The notes under the pieces were generated by a model, which was not told the DNA's origin, ran no database searches, and saw only the letters and a program-made list of their open reading frames with translations. Shown in pieces: positions 16,420 to 25,946 of a stretch of 64,000 nt of DNA (the stretch's first letter is position 1; every line of letters starts with the position of its first letter). This stretch comes from Streptomyces sp. NBC_00249. GTDB lineage: Bacteria; Actinomycetota; Actinomycetes; Streptomycetales; Streptomycetaceae. The position numbers were made by a program, and so were the translations under genes. Where the stretch lies: NCBI RefSeq assembly GCF_026342355.1, contig NZ_JAPEMV010000002.1, positions 434,001 to 498,000 of the forward strand. The letters are read 5' to 3'.

Positions 16420-18897
16420 CTAGCCGGCCGCGGTGAGGGTGGCGGCCAGTAGGCGGGCGCTCGCAGGGGCGCCGCGACCCGGTTCACCGTGTGCAGCGTG
16501 AGCGTGGTCCAGAGTGGGCGTGAGGCTCAGGGCGCGGTCGGTGGGGGCGCGGTCCAGGAGGGTGGTGCCCGTTTCGGCTTCCTGGGTGGGGGCGTAGCCG
16601 GCCGTGCGGAGGGCTGACAGCGTCTCCTCCGGCGGGGCCGTGGAGATCAGGACCGTGGGGGCGATCCGGCGCAGGCGGAGTCTGGTCAGGGCTCGGGACT
16701 GGGCCACCTCGGCGATCAGGGCGGTGTCGTCCGAGCGGATGCAGCAGGCGGAGCGGACGACCTTGAGTTGTCCGTGGGTGCGGGCGGTGTCCTTGATCGT
16801 GTAGGCCAGTGGTTGGGGGAGGGGGGTGTCGCGCTCGCTTGCCGCCGTGAGGCGGTCGAGTAGTTCGTCCGCGCTCCAGCCGGCGTCCAGGGCCCGGCGG
16901 ATGGAGGTTGCCGTGATGCGCCAGACCACCGCGTGGCCCTCGGACTCGATGTCGCCGACCGCGGAGAGCAGGTCAGCTAGGGCGGGCGCGGGCGCGCCGG
17001 TGACGGTGGCGGTCAGGTCGCTCTGGAACCGGGCCTTGTCGCTGGGCTCGGGCAGCGCTGCGTACAGCTCCTCGCGGAGGGTGGTCACCGCCTTCGCCAG
17101 GGTGGGGCGGAGGGATAGGTCTTCACCCAGGCCCTCCGAGCCGCGGGCGGACGGGTCGGTGCCCGCGCCGGGCACTGCCGGGTAGTGGTGGGCGGCTCCC
17201 GCCTCCAGTAGTCGACACAAGGCCCGCCCGGCGGGGGTGAGCGCGCCGTGGGCGACCACGCCGAGCAGGGCTGCCTCTGTCAGGGTGGCCGCCATGCGGT
17301 CGAGGACTCCGTCCAGGCCGGTCAGCTCCCCCGTGGCGTCTGCGGCCAGGTGAGCGCGCAGGGCGGGCTGGAACCATGCGGCCAGGGAGAGCAGTTCGGT
17401 GTATCCCCGCGCGTTCCCGGTCAGCCCGTGTCCGTCGGGGAGGACGGCGAGCGCTCGCAGGACCCCGGTGCGGAGGGTCACGGCGTCCTCGTCCTGCGGG
17501 CTGATGAGCGCGACCGGGGTCTCGTCGGGGTCCGGCCAGTGACTGAGTACTGCGGGGACCACGGCCCAGGCTGCCAGCAGCGGCAGCAGTTTGCCCGCGG
17601 GCGGAGCGGCGGCCCAGGCGTCGTAGCGGTCGCTGGGCAGCAGCCGGGCGGAGGGCTTGGGGGCCTTGGGGTTCCGGCGGCCGCGGGAAGCGGGGGCCGG
17701 TTCGTCGTCCCGGGGCGCGGCCAGTCCGGCGTTCACCGCGAGGTCCAGCCACAGCCGGGTGTCGGCCTCATCGGCCCCGGCCGCCTTGGCCAGCCGCCGG
17801 GTGTCCCGTACGGCGATCCCGCCCGCCTTGCGGATCGCGACCGGCTGGGCGGCCAGCGCCCGCAGGACCAGTTCGGCCCGCCAGGCGGCCGCCGCGGCGG
17901 CCGTGCCACCCTCGCCCTCCCAGCCGGACGGCAGCGGCGCGGCGGCGGTGAACGGCTCCGGTTCCAGCCGGGGGCTGGGCGCCGCGCCCTCATCGCGGAG
18001 CGCACGGGCGACCTCGTACGGAAGTTCCACCAGGTCGAGGCCGGAGGGGATCAGTAGTCCGCGCCCGGCCAGCCAGTCGGTGCCCTCGTCACCGCTGCCG
18101 CCCTCCCGGAAGACGTACTTGGCGTCCGGGCCCGCGGACTGCGACCCGTACCGGCCGACGAAGCAGTGGGTCCGCAGCAGCGGCGGGCCGGGTACCAGGT
18201 GGTCCAGCAGCTCCAGCGCCCGGACCGGGGCGTCCGCCACCAGTGCCCGCACCCGGGCGGGATCGGCGAGCAGAGCGGTGATCAGCTCCTGGGCCTGGTC
18301 GCGGGTACGGGCCGCGCCCTCGCCGAAGAGGTTCGCGGCGATCCGCTTGACCTCGGGGGCGTTGTAGGCGCTGGTCAGCAGCCGGTCGGCCGTACGCCCG
18401 TATCCGTCGAACCCGGCGGCGCGGACGTGCAGCAGTGGTGGGAGCGCCAGTCGGCCCTTGGGCGCGGGGAGCAGCAGCGCGCGCTCCCGCAGTCGGGTGA
18501 GTGTGTGTTCCGCCCGCTGCCGCTTCTCCCCCGGCTCGAACCAGGACAGTACGTCCCGCTCAGGCACCAATCGGTCCGCGGGTTCCACCGGGGGAACGGG
18601 CTTCCGCTGTTGCCAGGGATACCGGGGCCCGTCCTCGACCTCACCACCGGCTACGGGGCCGTGCCGCTCCAGGGCAAGGGCGGCGATGGAAGCGAGCAAT
18701 TCCAGTTCTCCGGCGGTGCCCGCCATCAGGCCCTGGCCCACCGACTCGTCGGTGAGCAGGTGTGCGGCGAGCTCGCGGAGGGTGGTGATCCGTTGGTACC
18801 CGGCGGCGAGCGGCAGATCCCGCTCCTCCAGCAACGCAGTCAGCCGCTGAGGATCCAGGGTCCCCAGCCATTTCACAAGGGCGGTACGCGCATTCAC
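16420..18897 (-). CDS. Helicase-associated (XPB/Ssl2-like C-terminal) protein
   Basis: The protein has 825 residues beginning MNARTALVKWLGTLDPQRLT. The N-terminal part (ALLEERDLPLAAGYQRITTL, LRELAAHLLTDESV) and a C-terminal part with WRITATSIRRALDAG, LLDRLTAASERDTPLPQPLAY, CIRSDDTALIAEV and LRLRRIAPTVLIS resemble the helicase-C-like XPB/Ssl2 domain proteins of actinobacteria. No Walker A or DEAD box is seen, so it is not itself a helicase. It may partner a separate XPB-type helicase, but none is in this window. The middle (400-620) is Ala/Pro-rich and poorly defined. It follows the island debris on the same strand as the DUF234 ATPase, 173 bp away. Confidence 0.72.
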   Translation of the reverse strand: MNARTALVKWLGTLDPQRLTALLEERDLPLAAGYQRITTLRELAAHLLTDESVGQGLMAGTAGELELLASIAALALERHGPVAGGEVEDGPRYPWQQRKPVPPVEPADRLVPERDVLSWFEPGEKRQRAEHTLTRLRERALLLPAPKGRLALPPLLHVRAAGFDGYGRTADRLLTSAYNAPEVKRIAANLFGEGAARTRDQAQELITALLADPARVRALVADAPVRALELLDHLVPGPPLLRTHCFVGRYGSQSAGPDAKYVFREGGSGDEGTDWLAGRGLLIPSGLDLVELPYEVARALRDEGAAPSPRLEPEPFTAAAPLPSGWEGEGGTAAAAAAWRAELVLRALAAQPVAIRKAGGIAVRDTRRLAKAAGADEADTRLWLDLAVNAGLAAPRDDEPAPASRGRRNPKAPKPSARLLPSDRYDAWAAAPPAGKLLPLLAAWAVVPAVLSHWPDPDETPVALISPQDEDAVTLRTGVLRALAVLPDGHGLTGNARGYTELLSLAAWFQPALRAHLAADATGELTGLDGVLDRMAATLTEAALLGVVAHGALTPAGRALCRLLEAGAAHHYPAVPGAGTDPSARGSEGLGEDLSLRPTLAKAVTTLREELYAALPEPSDKARFQSDLTATVTGAPAPALADLLSAVGDIESEGHAVVWRITATSIRRALDAGWSADELLDRLTAASERDTPLPQPLAYTIKDTARTHGQLKVVRSACCIRSDDTALIAEVAQSRALTRLRLRRIAPTVLISTAPPEETLSALRTAGYAPTQEAETGTTLLDRAPTDRALSLTPTLDHAHAAHGEPGRGAPASARLLAATLTAAG

Positions 18898-19070
18898 CCG
18901 GCCAGGCTAGCGCCGTCCGGTCACCCCGCGGGGGTGAACCGGACCCGTCACCTCGCCGCCGCGCAGACGGGCTTCGACGTCCGGAAGGTTCTGAGAACGC
19001 AGTCGATGTCTCCCGCCACTGGGCGCCCGAGGCAGGTACATCACCATGACCACCCTGGCGGTTTCCCTGG

Positions 19071-20504
19071 CTACCGCCAGGCACGGACAAGGTCCTCCGG
19101 ACCCCAATGCGCCGCAAGAGGGAGATCGTCCTCGACACCGCAACGGGACACCGCAACCAGCGCCGTGTCCGGCTCGGCACCGGGCACGGCGAGCATGTCC
19201 CGTACCAGGGCGTCGTACTCACGACGGCCGAACGGCTGCGACTCCAGCCACTTCACCGAGCCGATGAAGTGAACCTGCCCTGCCACGGGTTCGCGGTCGG
19301 CTCCGATCAGGTCGATCTCCGGGTTGTTCTGCCGGTTCCACCATCCCCCGACCGCCTCCGTCTGCGGCCACATCTCGTCGGGCAGCAGCCGCAGCAGCGA
19401 CTCCCGGACGACCGGCTCGACGGCCCGGCCCCGCCATGTCGTCCACGACCGCTCGATGCGCTCCAGCGCCAGATCACCACGGCCACGCTCGATGAGGGGG
19501 ATCCCGCGCTGCAGGAAAGCCAGCCAGAACCGGAGATACGGATCGGCGATCCGATAGCGCTTGTTCTTGCTGTCCGCCTTGACCGAGAGCGGCAGGTCAG
19601 CGGCCAGGACCCGCTTGGCCAGCAGCGTGTTCAGCAGCGGAGACAGCGTGCCCGAGGGCAGCGCGCCGGCACCACCGGCTTGTGCGGCAATGGTGGAGAA
19701 GGTCCGCTCGCCGCTGCCGACCGCTTCCAGGATCGCGCGTGAGTGGGACGCCTCGGGAAACTCCCCCAGCAGCGACAGTTCGCCCGCCACCAACAGCGGC
19801 GCAAGCGGGTTGGACACAGCCTCGCGCAGGAAGTCTCGGCGGCCCATCCCCGGCCGCCAGGACTGAACGATCTCCGGGAACCCTCCGGTGATCAGCAGCG
19901 CGTCCACCGCTTCCGCCGCGTCAAGGCCGGTCATCGCCTGCACATCGGCCAGATGCAGCGGCTGTACGGTCATCTTGGCCGCCCGGCCGAAGAAGGGACG
20001 GCCATAGGACTGCAGCGCCTCCATCACCGACATGTCACTGCCGACCAGGATCAACAGGACGGGCTTGGCGGACAGGTGCCGGTCCCAGACCGTCTGCAGC
20101 GCCCCCTCGAACTCCCCGTCCTGCTCCACCAGCCACGGCACCTCATCCAGCACCGCAATACTCGGGGCATCGTCCGGAACCGCGACCGCCAGGGAACGCA
20201 GTGCCTGGTTCCAGTCGGCGGCCTGCAACCCGGCCACCAGCTCAGCCCCGGGCAGAGCGGAATGCGCCAGCGTTGCGGCGAAGTCCGCCCGCTCGGTCAC
20301 CGCGTTGCGTCCCCGGGTCGCCTGGAAGACCACGTACGGAAGCCCGGAACGGTCGCAGAACTCCTGGACCAGGCGAGACTTCCCCACCCGGCGCCGGCCC
20401 GTCACGATCACAGCCTGACCACGCGTGGCGCCCGTACCGCCGACCACCAGACCCAGCTGCCGAGCCAGCTGATCCAGATCAGCGGACCTGCCCTTGAACT
20501 CCAT
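19071..20504 (-). CDS. AAA ATPase with DUF234-type C-terminus
   Basis: This 477-residue STAND/AAA-like ATPase has Walker A VTGRRRVGKSRLVQEF (about residue 35), Walker B SIAVLDEVPWLVE, the sensor segment LLILVGSDMSVMEAL, and a winged-helix region around FSTIAAQAGG. The C-terminal DUF234 domain normally carries a PD-(D/E)xK nuclease core. Here NPEIDLIGAD is followed by HFIGSVKW, so the usual Glu of ExK reads Ser. It ends with LVAVSRCGVEDDL. Prokaryotic members are mobile, often accessory genes of unknown role. Tandem AT-rich repeats lie in its promoter. Confidence 0.85.
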   Translation of the reverse strand: MEFKGRSADLDQLARQLGLVVGGTGATRGQAVIVTGRRRVGKSRLVQEFCDRSGLPYVVFQATRGRNAVTERADFAATLAHSALPGAELVAGLQAADWNQALRSLAVAVPDDAPSIAVLDEVPWLVEQDGEFEGALQTVWDRHLSAKPVLLILVGSDMSVMEALQSYGRPFFGRAAKMTVQPLHLADVQAMTGLDAAEAVDALLITGGFPEIVQSWRPGMGRRDFLREAVSNPLAPLLVAGELSLLGEFPEASHSRAILEAVGSGERTFSTIAAQAGGAGALPSGTLSPLLNTLLAKRVLAADLPLSVKADSKNKRYRIADPYLRFWLAFLQRGIPLIERGRGDLALERIERSWTTWRGRAVEPVVRESLLRLLPDEMWPQTEAVGGWWNRQNNPEIDLIGADREPVAGQVHFIGSVKWLESQPFGRREYDALVRDMLAVPGAEPDTALVAVSRCGVEDDLPLAAHWGPEDLVRAWR

Positions 20505-20534
20505 CGGCGCCTCATCCCCCAGGCTTCATGAAAC

Positions 20535-20573
20535 ATAGATTCGATCTTACGTAGATTGAATCTTACTTAGATG
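20535..20573 (-). promoter_or_regulatory. Tandem AT-rich operator upstream of the DUF234 ATPase
   Basis: TAGATTCGATCTTACG, TAGATTGAATCTTACT and TAGATGC follow each other head to tail with a 16-bp period, 30-70 bp upstream of the ATPase start. AT content here is far above the surroundings. The arrangement suggests repeated binding sites, possibly for autoregulation; the binding protein is unknown. Confidence 0.6.
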
Positions 20574-20767
20574 CTAGCTCGCTTCTGGCGGTCCCGTCGG
20601 CAACCTCGCCGAGGCGGCGGGGAAGGATCCGCGCGCCGGCGCCTCAGCCACCACAGCCCACACCATGCACATTCTGTAACATTAAGTACATTTCCGAGTC
20701 GTGGGACATGCGTGGGACGACAGGCCTGACGACCCATCAGCTATCCATCCGGCCTGGGCAAACGCCT

Positions 20768-20801
20768 CGGCAACGCTGAGACGGGGTCTTCGCGTATGTG
20801 C
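20768..20801. repeat. 34-bp copy of the tRNA-distal terminator half
   Basis: The stretch is identical to 3171-3204 (CGGCAACGCTGAGACGGGGT then CTTCGCGTATGTGC). The left half of the hairpin and the att core are not present here. It probably marks an ancient boundary of an element in the tRNA-Arg island. Confidence 0.75.
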
Positions 20802-20951
20802 GGCCAAGTGTCCTGTGGTTCGCGGGGGTTGGCCGCGTCAGGTGGTGCCTGGTCGGCCGTCGGGCTCGGTGGGGAGCTGTCGGGGCTTCGGGACGGTGCG
20901 GGGCTTCGCTCCGGACTTCGTCCCGCACAACCGCGGTCGTCCTGGCGGGGA

Positions 20952-23141
20952 TCAGGCCGTGGTCCCCTGTCGGTAGATCCGGAACGCATGGGCCTGCTCG
21001 TACTTGCGTACCTGGCCGAGTTGGATGGGGTGCAGGTCGTGCGGGCGGCCCAGTTCCCTGAGGAGGTCGGCGAAATAGGGGACGGGTGCGTGCCCGGCTC
21101 CGATCACCAGCGAGGACAGCATCACCCCGGTCGTGCGGGCGGCGCGGTCCACCGCCGCCAGGACGGCGAGCCGGTCCCTCTCGGTGAACTCCTTGGGGTG
21201 TCTCCCGACGGCATCCGCCAGGGTGTGCCAGCCCACGCAGACTTGGCGACGGGCCGCGTCGACCAGCGTCCGCCGTATCGTTTTCACCAGTGCCGCCTGG
21301 TCCGCGCCGAGCTTCGACGAGGCCTCGGCAGCGCCCTTGCCGATCACATGCCCGGCAGCGAGGTAGGCGGCGTCCCGGCCCGCTCTCCACGCGGCGAAAA
21401 CGGTGGGAGTGGCCGCGGTCGGCTTCCAGCCCAGCTCGGCCAGGACGTCCTCGAAGAAGGGTGCCGGCCCCGCCTTCTGGCCCTGCGTCTTCACCAGCGC
21501 GGAAAGCAGGGGGGCGCCTGCTCGGTGGGGCCTGTCCACGGCTGCGAGGAGTCGTACCCGGGCCGCCGGCGGGACGGAGCTCTTGTCCAGGCCCTGCTGC
21601 CTGAGCAAGGTGTCCCATTTGATGACGCCCCGGCCCTTGGCCACTTGACGGAGCGCCTGACGGAGCCTGGTGGCCAGATCCCCCTCGTCCGTCTCGGTTT
21701 TCACCGGCGCGACGAGCAGCGGCCGCTCGGCCCGAACCAGCGAGTACGCGGTCTTCCTCTGGCGCTCCCAGATCTCCGCGACCCGCGCACGGGGCAGGTC
21801 GGCCTTCCAGCCGAGCCCGGCCAGTACCTCGGCGAAGAACGGAGCGGGTCCCGACTCCTGGTGCGCCGCTTTGACCAGCGAGGAGAGCACGGGCTTCCCG
21901 TCCCTGCGCGGACGGTCCAGCATGGCGAAGAGTTCGACCCGCTGGACGGTCGAGAAGTCCGCCGGTTCGTGTCCTGCGGAACGGACGAGGTCCTCCCAGT
22001 CAACGAGCCCTTGTCGGTGCGCGGCGTCCGTCAGGCGGGTGCGGAAATGCCCGACCAGTCGTTCCCTGTCCCCCACCGCGGGTGGCCTCGGCGGTGCGGG
22101 AGGCCTGAGTTCCGGCCAGCGCGGGTCCGCGGAACTCTGGAGCGGGACCACGCTCTCGGCGCGTATGACCCACCGGCCCGTGGGCTCGTCTGCGAGGGGA
22201 AGGAGGCAGGGGGCTCCGTCGAGCAGGTGCACCAGATGGGTCGGCGGGGCGGGGACATGGGTCGGCAACGCGATCCGGGCCCGGATCGCGGCTGATCCCA
22301 GGGGCTGCGCGTCCACGTCGTAGTGGCGTCTGCCATCCCCGGCGGAGGTCGGAACCTCGACAGCGCCGGTGAACGCGATGGCTCCCGGCGCCAGTGGAAA
22401 CGTCACCGGCGACGGTACCGGCCCCTGCTCCGGCGCCACGGTGGGCGGGTCGGCCGGACGGCTGGTGACGATCCCGCGGTCCGTCAGGCGGCATTCGGCA
22501 AGCGGCACGAATACGACCGCGCGCCCGCCGGACTGCGTTCCGACGTAGACCTCACGGGTACCGCGCTCGGTGCGGCACGAGAAACGGACGGCGTGCCCGG
22601 ACACCTCGACCTCGTTGTGGGCGAGGCCGCTGTCGGGACCGTACGCCCAGTGGACTCCGTCGGCGTGCGTCCTTCCCAACCGGTCGCGTGCGTCCCTCCA
22701 CGTCCGGGAGGGCAGCCGATCCATCTGCACGCGAAGGAGCCGGGCCCCCGAGGCGAACCGGAGCTCGACCGCGCCACCGGGACCGGAACCGAGATCGGGA
22801 TACGAGACGGCGACTCCGCGATGGCCTTGTCGGCGCAGCCATCGTTGGAGGGCCTGCCCGATGTAGAGGTGGTCGGCGCTCGACTCACCGTTCGCCGTGC
22901 GACGGCAGTGGACGGGCGGGCGATGCGCGAAGTGGCACTTCTTGTCCGTGTACCTCTTCGCCGTCAGCTTCTTCCCGCACCCTCCAAGGAGCGTTCCGCA
23001 GTAGAAGTCCTCGCGGGTACGGCCCCGCATGAACGTGTCGAAGTCCGCCGGGTCATAGGGAAGGAACACCGGGGAGTCGGAGCCGGCCCTGCCGACGACG
23101 GCCGTCTGGACCTTCCGGGTGTCATCCTCGTCGAACGGCAT
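20952..23141 (-). CDS. CoiA-like protein with three C-terminal repeats
   Basis: The protein has 729 residues. Residues about 30-85 carry YCGTLLGGCGKKL and KCHFAHRPPVHCRR, a Cys/His cluster like the zinc-binding start of CoiA-type proteins. Next come SADHLYIGQALQRWLRRQGH and a beta-rich region, VELRFASGARLLRVQMDRLP, reminiscent of the CoiA nuclease domain. From about residue 385 there are three repeats of roughly 110 residues, with LSSLVKAAHQESGPAPFFAE, LSALVKTQGQKAGPAPFFED and LSSLVIGAGHAPVPYFADLL as their common motif, each followed by a GW or GR and a W/Y helix. The function is unknown. Domain content and a mobile-island edge position are compatible with DNA uptake, processing or defence. 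Confidence 0.7.
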   Translation of the reverse strand: MPFDEDDTRKVQTAVVGRAGSDSPVFLPYDPADFDTFMRGRTREDFYCGTLLGGCGKKLTAKRYTDKKCHFAHRPPVHCRRTANGESSADHLYIGQALQRWLRRQGHRGVAVSYPDLGSGPGGAVELRFASGARLLRVQMDRLPSRTWRDARDRLGRTHADGVHWAYGPDSGLAHNEVEVSGHAVRFSCRTERGTREVYVGTQSGGRAVVFVPLAECRLTDRGIVTSRPADPPTVAPEQGPVPSPVTFPLAPGAIAFTGAVEVPTSAGDGRRHYDVDAQPLGSAAIRARIALPTHVPAPPTHLVHLLDGAPCLLPLADEPTGRWVIRAESVVPLQSSADPRWPELRPPAPPRPPAVGDRERLVGHFRTRLTDAAHRQGLVDWEDLVRSAGHEPADFSTVQRVELFAMLDRPRRDGKPVLSSLVKAAHQESGPAPFFAEVLAGLGWKADLPRARVAEIWERQRKTAYSLVRAERPLLVAPVKTETDEGDLATRLRQALRQVAKGRGVIKWDTLLRQQGLDKSSVPPAARVRLLAAVDRPHRAGAPLLSALVKTQGQKAGPAPFFEDVLAELGWKPTAATPTVFAAWRAGRDAAYLAAGHVIGKGAAEASSKLGADQAALVKTIRRTLVDAARRQVCVGWHTLADAVGRHPKEFTERDRLAVLAAVDRAARTTGVMLSSLVIGAGHAPVPYFADLLRELGRPHDLHPIQLGQVRKYEQAHAFRIYRQGTTA

Positions 23142-23418
23142 GTGGCGGGACTCCGGGCTTGCGGGGGATCTGGCCTTCTGCGGTGCGTCGCGGGCGAGTT
23201 GGGTGTCGGACCGGGGCGCCGCGGTCAGGATACGGCCACCTCACCGGGGCATCGATCCCGTGGTTCCGGTGGTCCGTACGAGGGGGGTGGGGTGGGGTCT
23301 GTGGGATTGGGGGGTGGGTGGGGGTGGGGGGCGTGCGTAGGGTGGTCGGTGAGGCCGCATTGTGCCGTTGACCAGGCGCTTTGCGGGGAGACAGCGCGTA
23401 CAGGATGGGGCGACGAGG

Positions 23419-24399
23419 ATGCGTGAGCTGGCGGAGACCGCGCGGCAGTGGCTGGCCGAGGGGCGGGTGGCGTTTCTGGCGCGGCCCGTGACCGAGCAGG
23501 GGTTCGGGCCCCGGGATCCTGCCGGGGCGGTGCTCGTGGACGCGGGCGGGGAGTGTGTCGGGGCCCTGTACCGCGGGGTCTTCGACGCCGAGCTGGTCGC
23601 CGAGGCCGGGGCCGTGGGGGCGGGTGACGGGGCGCGGGTGTGCGAGGTGTCCGTGGGGCGGGCCGAGGCCGAGGAGGCCCGGCTGACGTGCGGCGGGCAG
23701 GCCGAGGTGCTGCTCCAGCCGCTGGCCGCGGTGCCCGCCGAGTGGTGGGAACTGCTCGGCAGCGGGGCCGGGGTGGCGCTGGTGACCCGGCTGAGCGAGA
23801 CGGCCGACCGGGCGGTGAGCGAGGTGGTCCGGGCCGGTGAGCCGGCCGCCGACGACGCCGCGCGGCGGGCCGGTGAGCTGCTCGGGACCCGGCGGCCCGG
23901 GCGGGACGCGCTGTACGGGGGGTCCGGGCTGGTGCTCGTGGAGGCGTACCCGTCCGCGCCGTACGTGGTGATCGGCGGCGGCGGTGAGCTGGCAGCGGTG
24001 ATCGGGCGGCAGGCGGAGCTGCTGGGGTGGGAGGCGGTGACGGTGGACACCGCCGTCGCGGCGGAGAAGGCGCTGCACGCGCACCGGGACGCCGCCTGCC
24101 TGGTGCTGCTGAGCCACGAGCCGGACTTCGACGTGCCGACGCTGCGGACGGCGCTCGCGCTGGGGATCCCGTACGTGGGGGCGCTCGGTTCGCGGCGGAC
24201 CACCGCGCGGCGCCGCGAGGGGCTGGTCGGGGCGGGGGTCCCGGACGCGGAACTGGCCCGGGTGCACGGCCCGATCGGCCTCGACCTCGGTGCCAAGACC
24301 CCGGCGGAGACGGCGCTGGCCATCTGCGCCGAGATCCTCGGGGTGCTGGGCGGCAAGGAGGGCAACGGCCTGCGGGACTCCGACGGCCCCTTGAGGTGA
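23419..24399 (+). CDS. XdhC/CoxI-family protein
   Basis: About 326 residues from the ATG at 23419; a GTG at 23362 is also open. The N-terminal XdhC domain (MRELAETARQWLAEGRVAF, VLVDAGGECVGALYRGVFD) is followed by a Rossmann domain with PYVVIGGGGELAAVIGRQAE, CLVLLSHEPDFD, GALGSRRTTARRREGL and GPIGLDLGAKTPAETALAIC. XdhC proteins help insert sulfurated molybdenum cofactor into xanthine dehydrogenase-type enzymes. No molybdoenzyme gene lies in the window, so its client is unknown. Confidence 0.92.
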   Translation: MRELAETARQWLAEGRVAFLARPVTEQGFGPRDPAGAVLVDAGGECVGALYRGVFDAELVAEAGAVGAGDGARVCEVSVGRAEAEEARLTCGGQAEVLLQPLAAVPAEWWELLGSGAGVALVTRLSETADRAVSEVVRAGEPAADDAARRAGELLGTRRPGRDALYGGSGLVLVEAYPSAPYVVIGGGGELAAVIGRQAELLGWEAVTVDTAVAAEKALHAHRDAACLVLLSHEPDFDVPTLRTALALGIPYVGALGSRRTTARRREGLVGAGVPDAELARVHGPIGLDLGAKTPAETALAICAEILGVLGGKEGNGLRDSDGPLR

Positions 24400-24578
24400 C
24401 GGGGCGGCCGCCCGCGGGCAGGGATGCGGGCGGCCATGTCGTCGTGTGCCGGGCGGGTGGGGGACGGGGGCGCGGGGAGGGTGTGCGGCTGGCTGCCGGG
24501 GGCCGGGGCCGGGCCGCTGCGGCCGGCGCCGGGGCACGGGATGCGCGTATCAGGTGAAAGTGCGCGAAACTTGGTCGT

Positions 24579-24977
24579 ATGAACGAGACCCTGACCTACA
24601 TCGCGTTGGACAGGACACTGACCAACATCGCGTGGTTCCTGGTCGTCGGGCTGGCCGTGGTCGGCGTTCTGCTCGGCGGCTTCGCGCTGGGCCGGCGGGT
24701 CCGGGACCACGAGCCCCCGCCTCCCAGCGCCGAGAGCCAGCCCCACCTGCCGGACGGCGGTGCCGTGTACGAGGTGAGCGAGGAGCGGGAGTACGTCGAG
24801 TTCCCCGAGAGCGGCCTGCGCCCGCACGAGATGCAGGGCTACGGAAACTTCGGGTCCAGGACCCACAGCCACCAGGAGGAGGCCCGGGCCGAGCGGGAGT
24901 CCGGGTACGAGCACCCCAACCCGCGGCCCAAGGAGCCCCCGACCGTGCCCCCGCTGGGCGGGGTGAAGCCCGTCTGA
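24579..24977 (+). CDS. DUF6479-like single-pass membrane protein
   Basis: The protein has 132 residues. A short lead is followed by one membrane helix (ITNIAWFLVVGLAVVGVLLG, residues about 15-34), a basic stop-transfer (GRRVRDHEP), and a hydrophilic acidic tail with YEVSEEREYVEFPE and a Pro-rich end. Small membrane proteins of this build are widespread in Streptomyces (I recall DUF6479) and have no known function. Confidence 0.7.
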   Translation: MNETLTYIALDRTLTNIAWFLVVGLAVVGVLLGGFALGRRVRDHEPPPPSAESQPHLPDGGAVYEVSEEREYVEFPESGLRPHEMQGYGNFGSRTHSHQEEARAERESGYEHPNPRPKEPPTVPPLGGVKPV

Positions 24978-25028
24978 GCACCTGGACCGGCTGGAAGGAC
25001 GACCTCTGGCTCGCGCGTCCCGCGCGGG

Positions 25029-25946
25029 TCAGAGGTCCGTCCGCAGCCGTAGTACCTCCGGCGGCGGGTGCCGGGCGGAGCTGTGCCGGACCTCGGCGGC
25101 CAGCGGCGGGTCGAGGAGCCGGAACGGGACCTCGCCGAAGCCGATCGCCGTGACCGTGCCGGTGCCGGTGCCACCTCCGGTACCGGAGGCTCGTGTCACC
25201 GCCGCCGCCAGTTCCGTACGCAGTCCCGCCGACAGCGGGCTCGACACGAGCGGGGCCTCGTCCTCCGCCCCCGCCAGCACCAGGACGAGCGCCAGCGGGC
25301 GGCGCGGGGAGCCGGTGTAGCCGATCACCGCCGCGTCGCGGACGTCCGTGTGGCGGAGCTTGCGCCAGGCGCGCCGCCCGGCGGGGTAGGCCTGGTCCAG
25401 CCGTTTCACCACCAGGCCCTCGATGCCGCTGGCGGGCAGGGTCTCGTACCAGGTCTCGGCCAGCTCCGGATCGGTCGTCATCGGTACCGGCTGCAGCGGC
25501 GGGCCGAGCGGGAGCAGCAGGTCGACGAGGAGGGCCCGGCGGCGTTCGTAGGGGCGCCCGCGGACGTCCACCCCGGCCAGTTCCAGCACGTCGAAGGCCG
25601 CGTACGAGGCGGGCAGGCTCTGCGCGAGCACCGCCGCCCGCGCCGCCGTGGCCGCCGCCGCCCGCCGCTGGACCAGGGCGAAGTCGGTGCGGCCGGCGTG
25701 CCAGACGACCACCTCCCCGTCCAGCACGGTCCCGGCGGGCAGCCGCCGGGCCGCCGCCGCCAGGTCGGGGAAGGCGGCGGTCACGATGCGGCCGGAGCGG
25801 GCCTGGAGCACCACGTCGGAGGCCGTGCGCAGGACGACCAGGCGGTGCCCGTCGAACTTCGGCTCGTACGCCAGACCCACTCCGCGCGGCAGGCTCCGTA
25901 CGGCCGCGGCGAGGGCCACCCGGACCGGACCGGCTCCCCCGGTCAC
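25029..25946 (-). CDS. ATP-dependent DNA ligase (LigD ligase-type)
   Basis: The protein has 305 residues. Motif I with the adenylated lysine is YEPKFDGHRLVV (about residue 30). TVLDGEVVVW, AAFDVLELAGVDVRG, EGLVVKRLDQAYPAG (motif IV) and WRKLRHTDVRD (motif V) follow, and then an OB-fold with VIGYTGSPRRPLALVL. It seals nicks in an ATP-dependent way and is probably the ligase of the non-homologous end-joining set. Its GTG overlaps the stop of the LigD-type polymerase gene (GTGA), and Ku lies divergently beyond. In many bacteria polymerase and ligase are fused in LigD; here they are separate proteins. Confidence 0.92.
   Translation of the reverse strand: MTGGAGPVRVALAAAVRSLPRGVGLAYEPKFDGHRLVVLRTASDVVLQARSGRIVTAAFPDLAAAARRLPAGTVLDGEVVVWHAGRTDFALVQRRAAAATAARAAVLAQSLPASYAAFDVLELAGVDVRGRPYERRRALLVDLLLPLGPPLQPVPMTTDPELAETWYETLPASGIEGLVVKRLDQAYPAGRRAWRKLRHTDVRDAAVIGYTGSPRRPLALVLVLAGAEDEAPLVSSPLSAGLRTELAAAVTRASGTGGGTGTGTVTAIGFGEVPFRLLDPPLAAEVRHSSARHPPPEVLRLRTDL

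Noticed and set aside
24446..25153. Arg/Gly-rich plus-strand frames near DUF6479
   Set aside because: They are antisense or shifted frames of DUF6479 and ligase with typical Arg/Gly composition.
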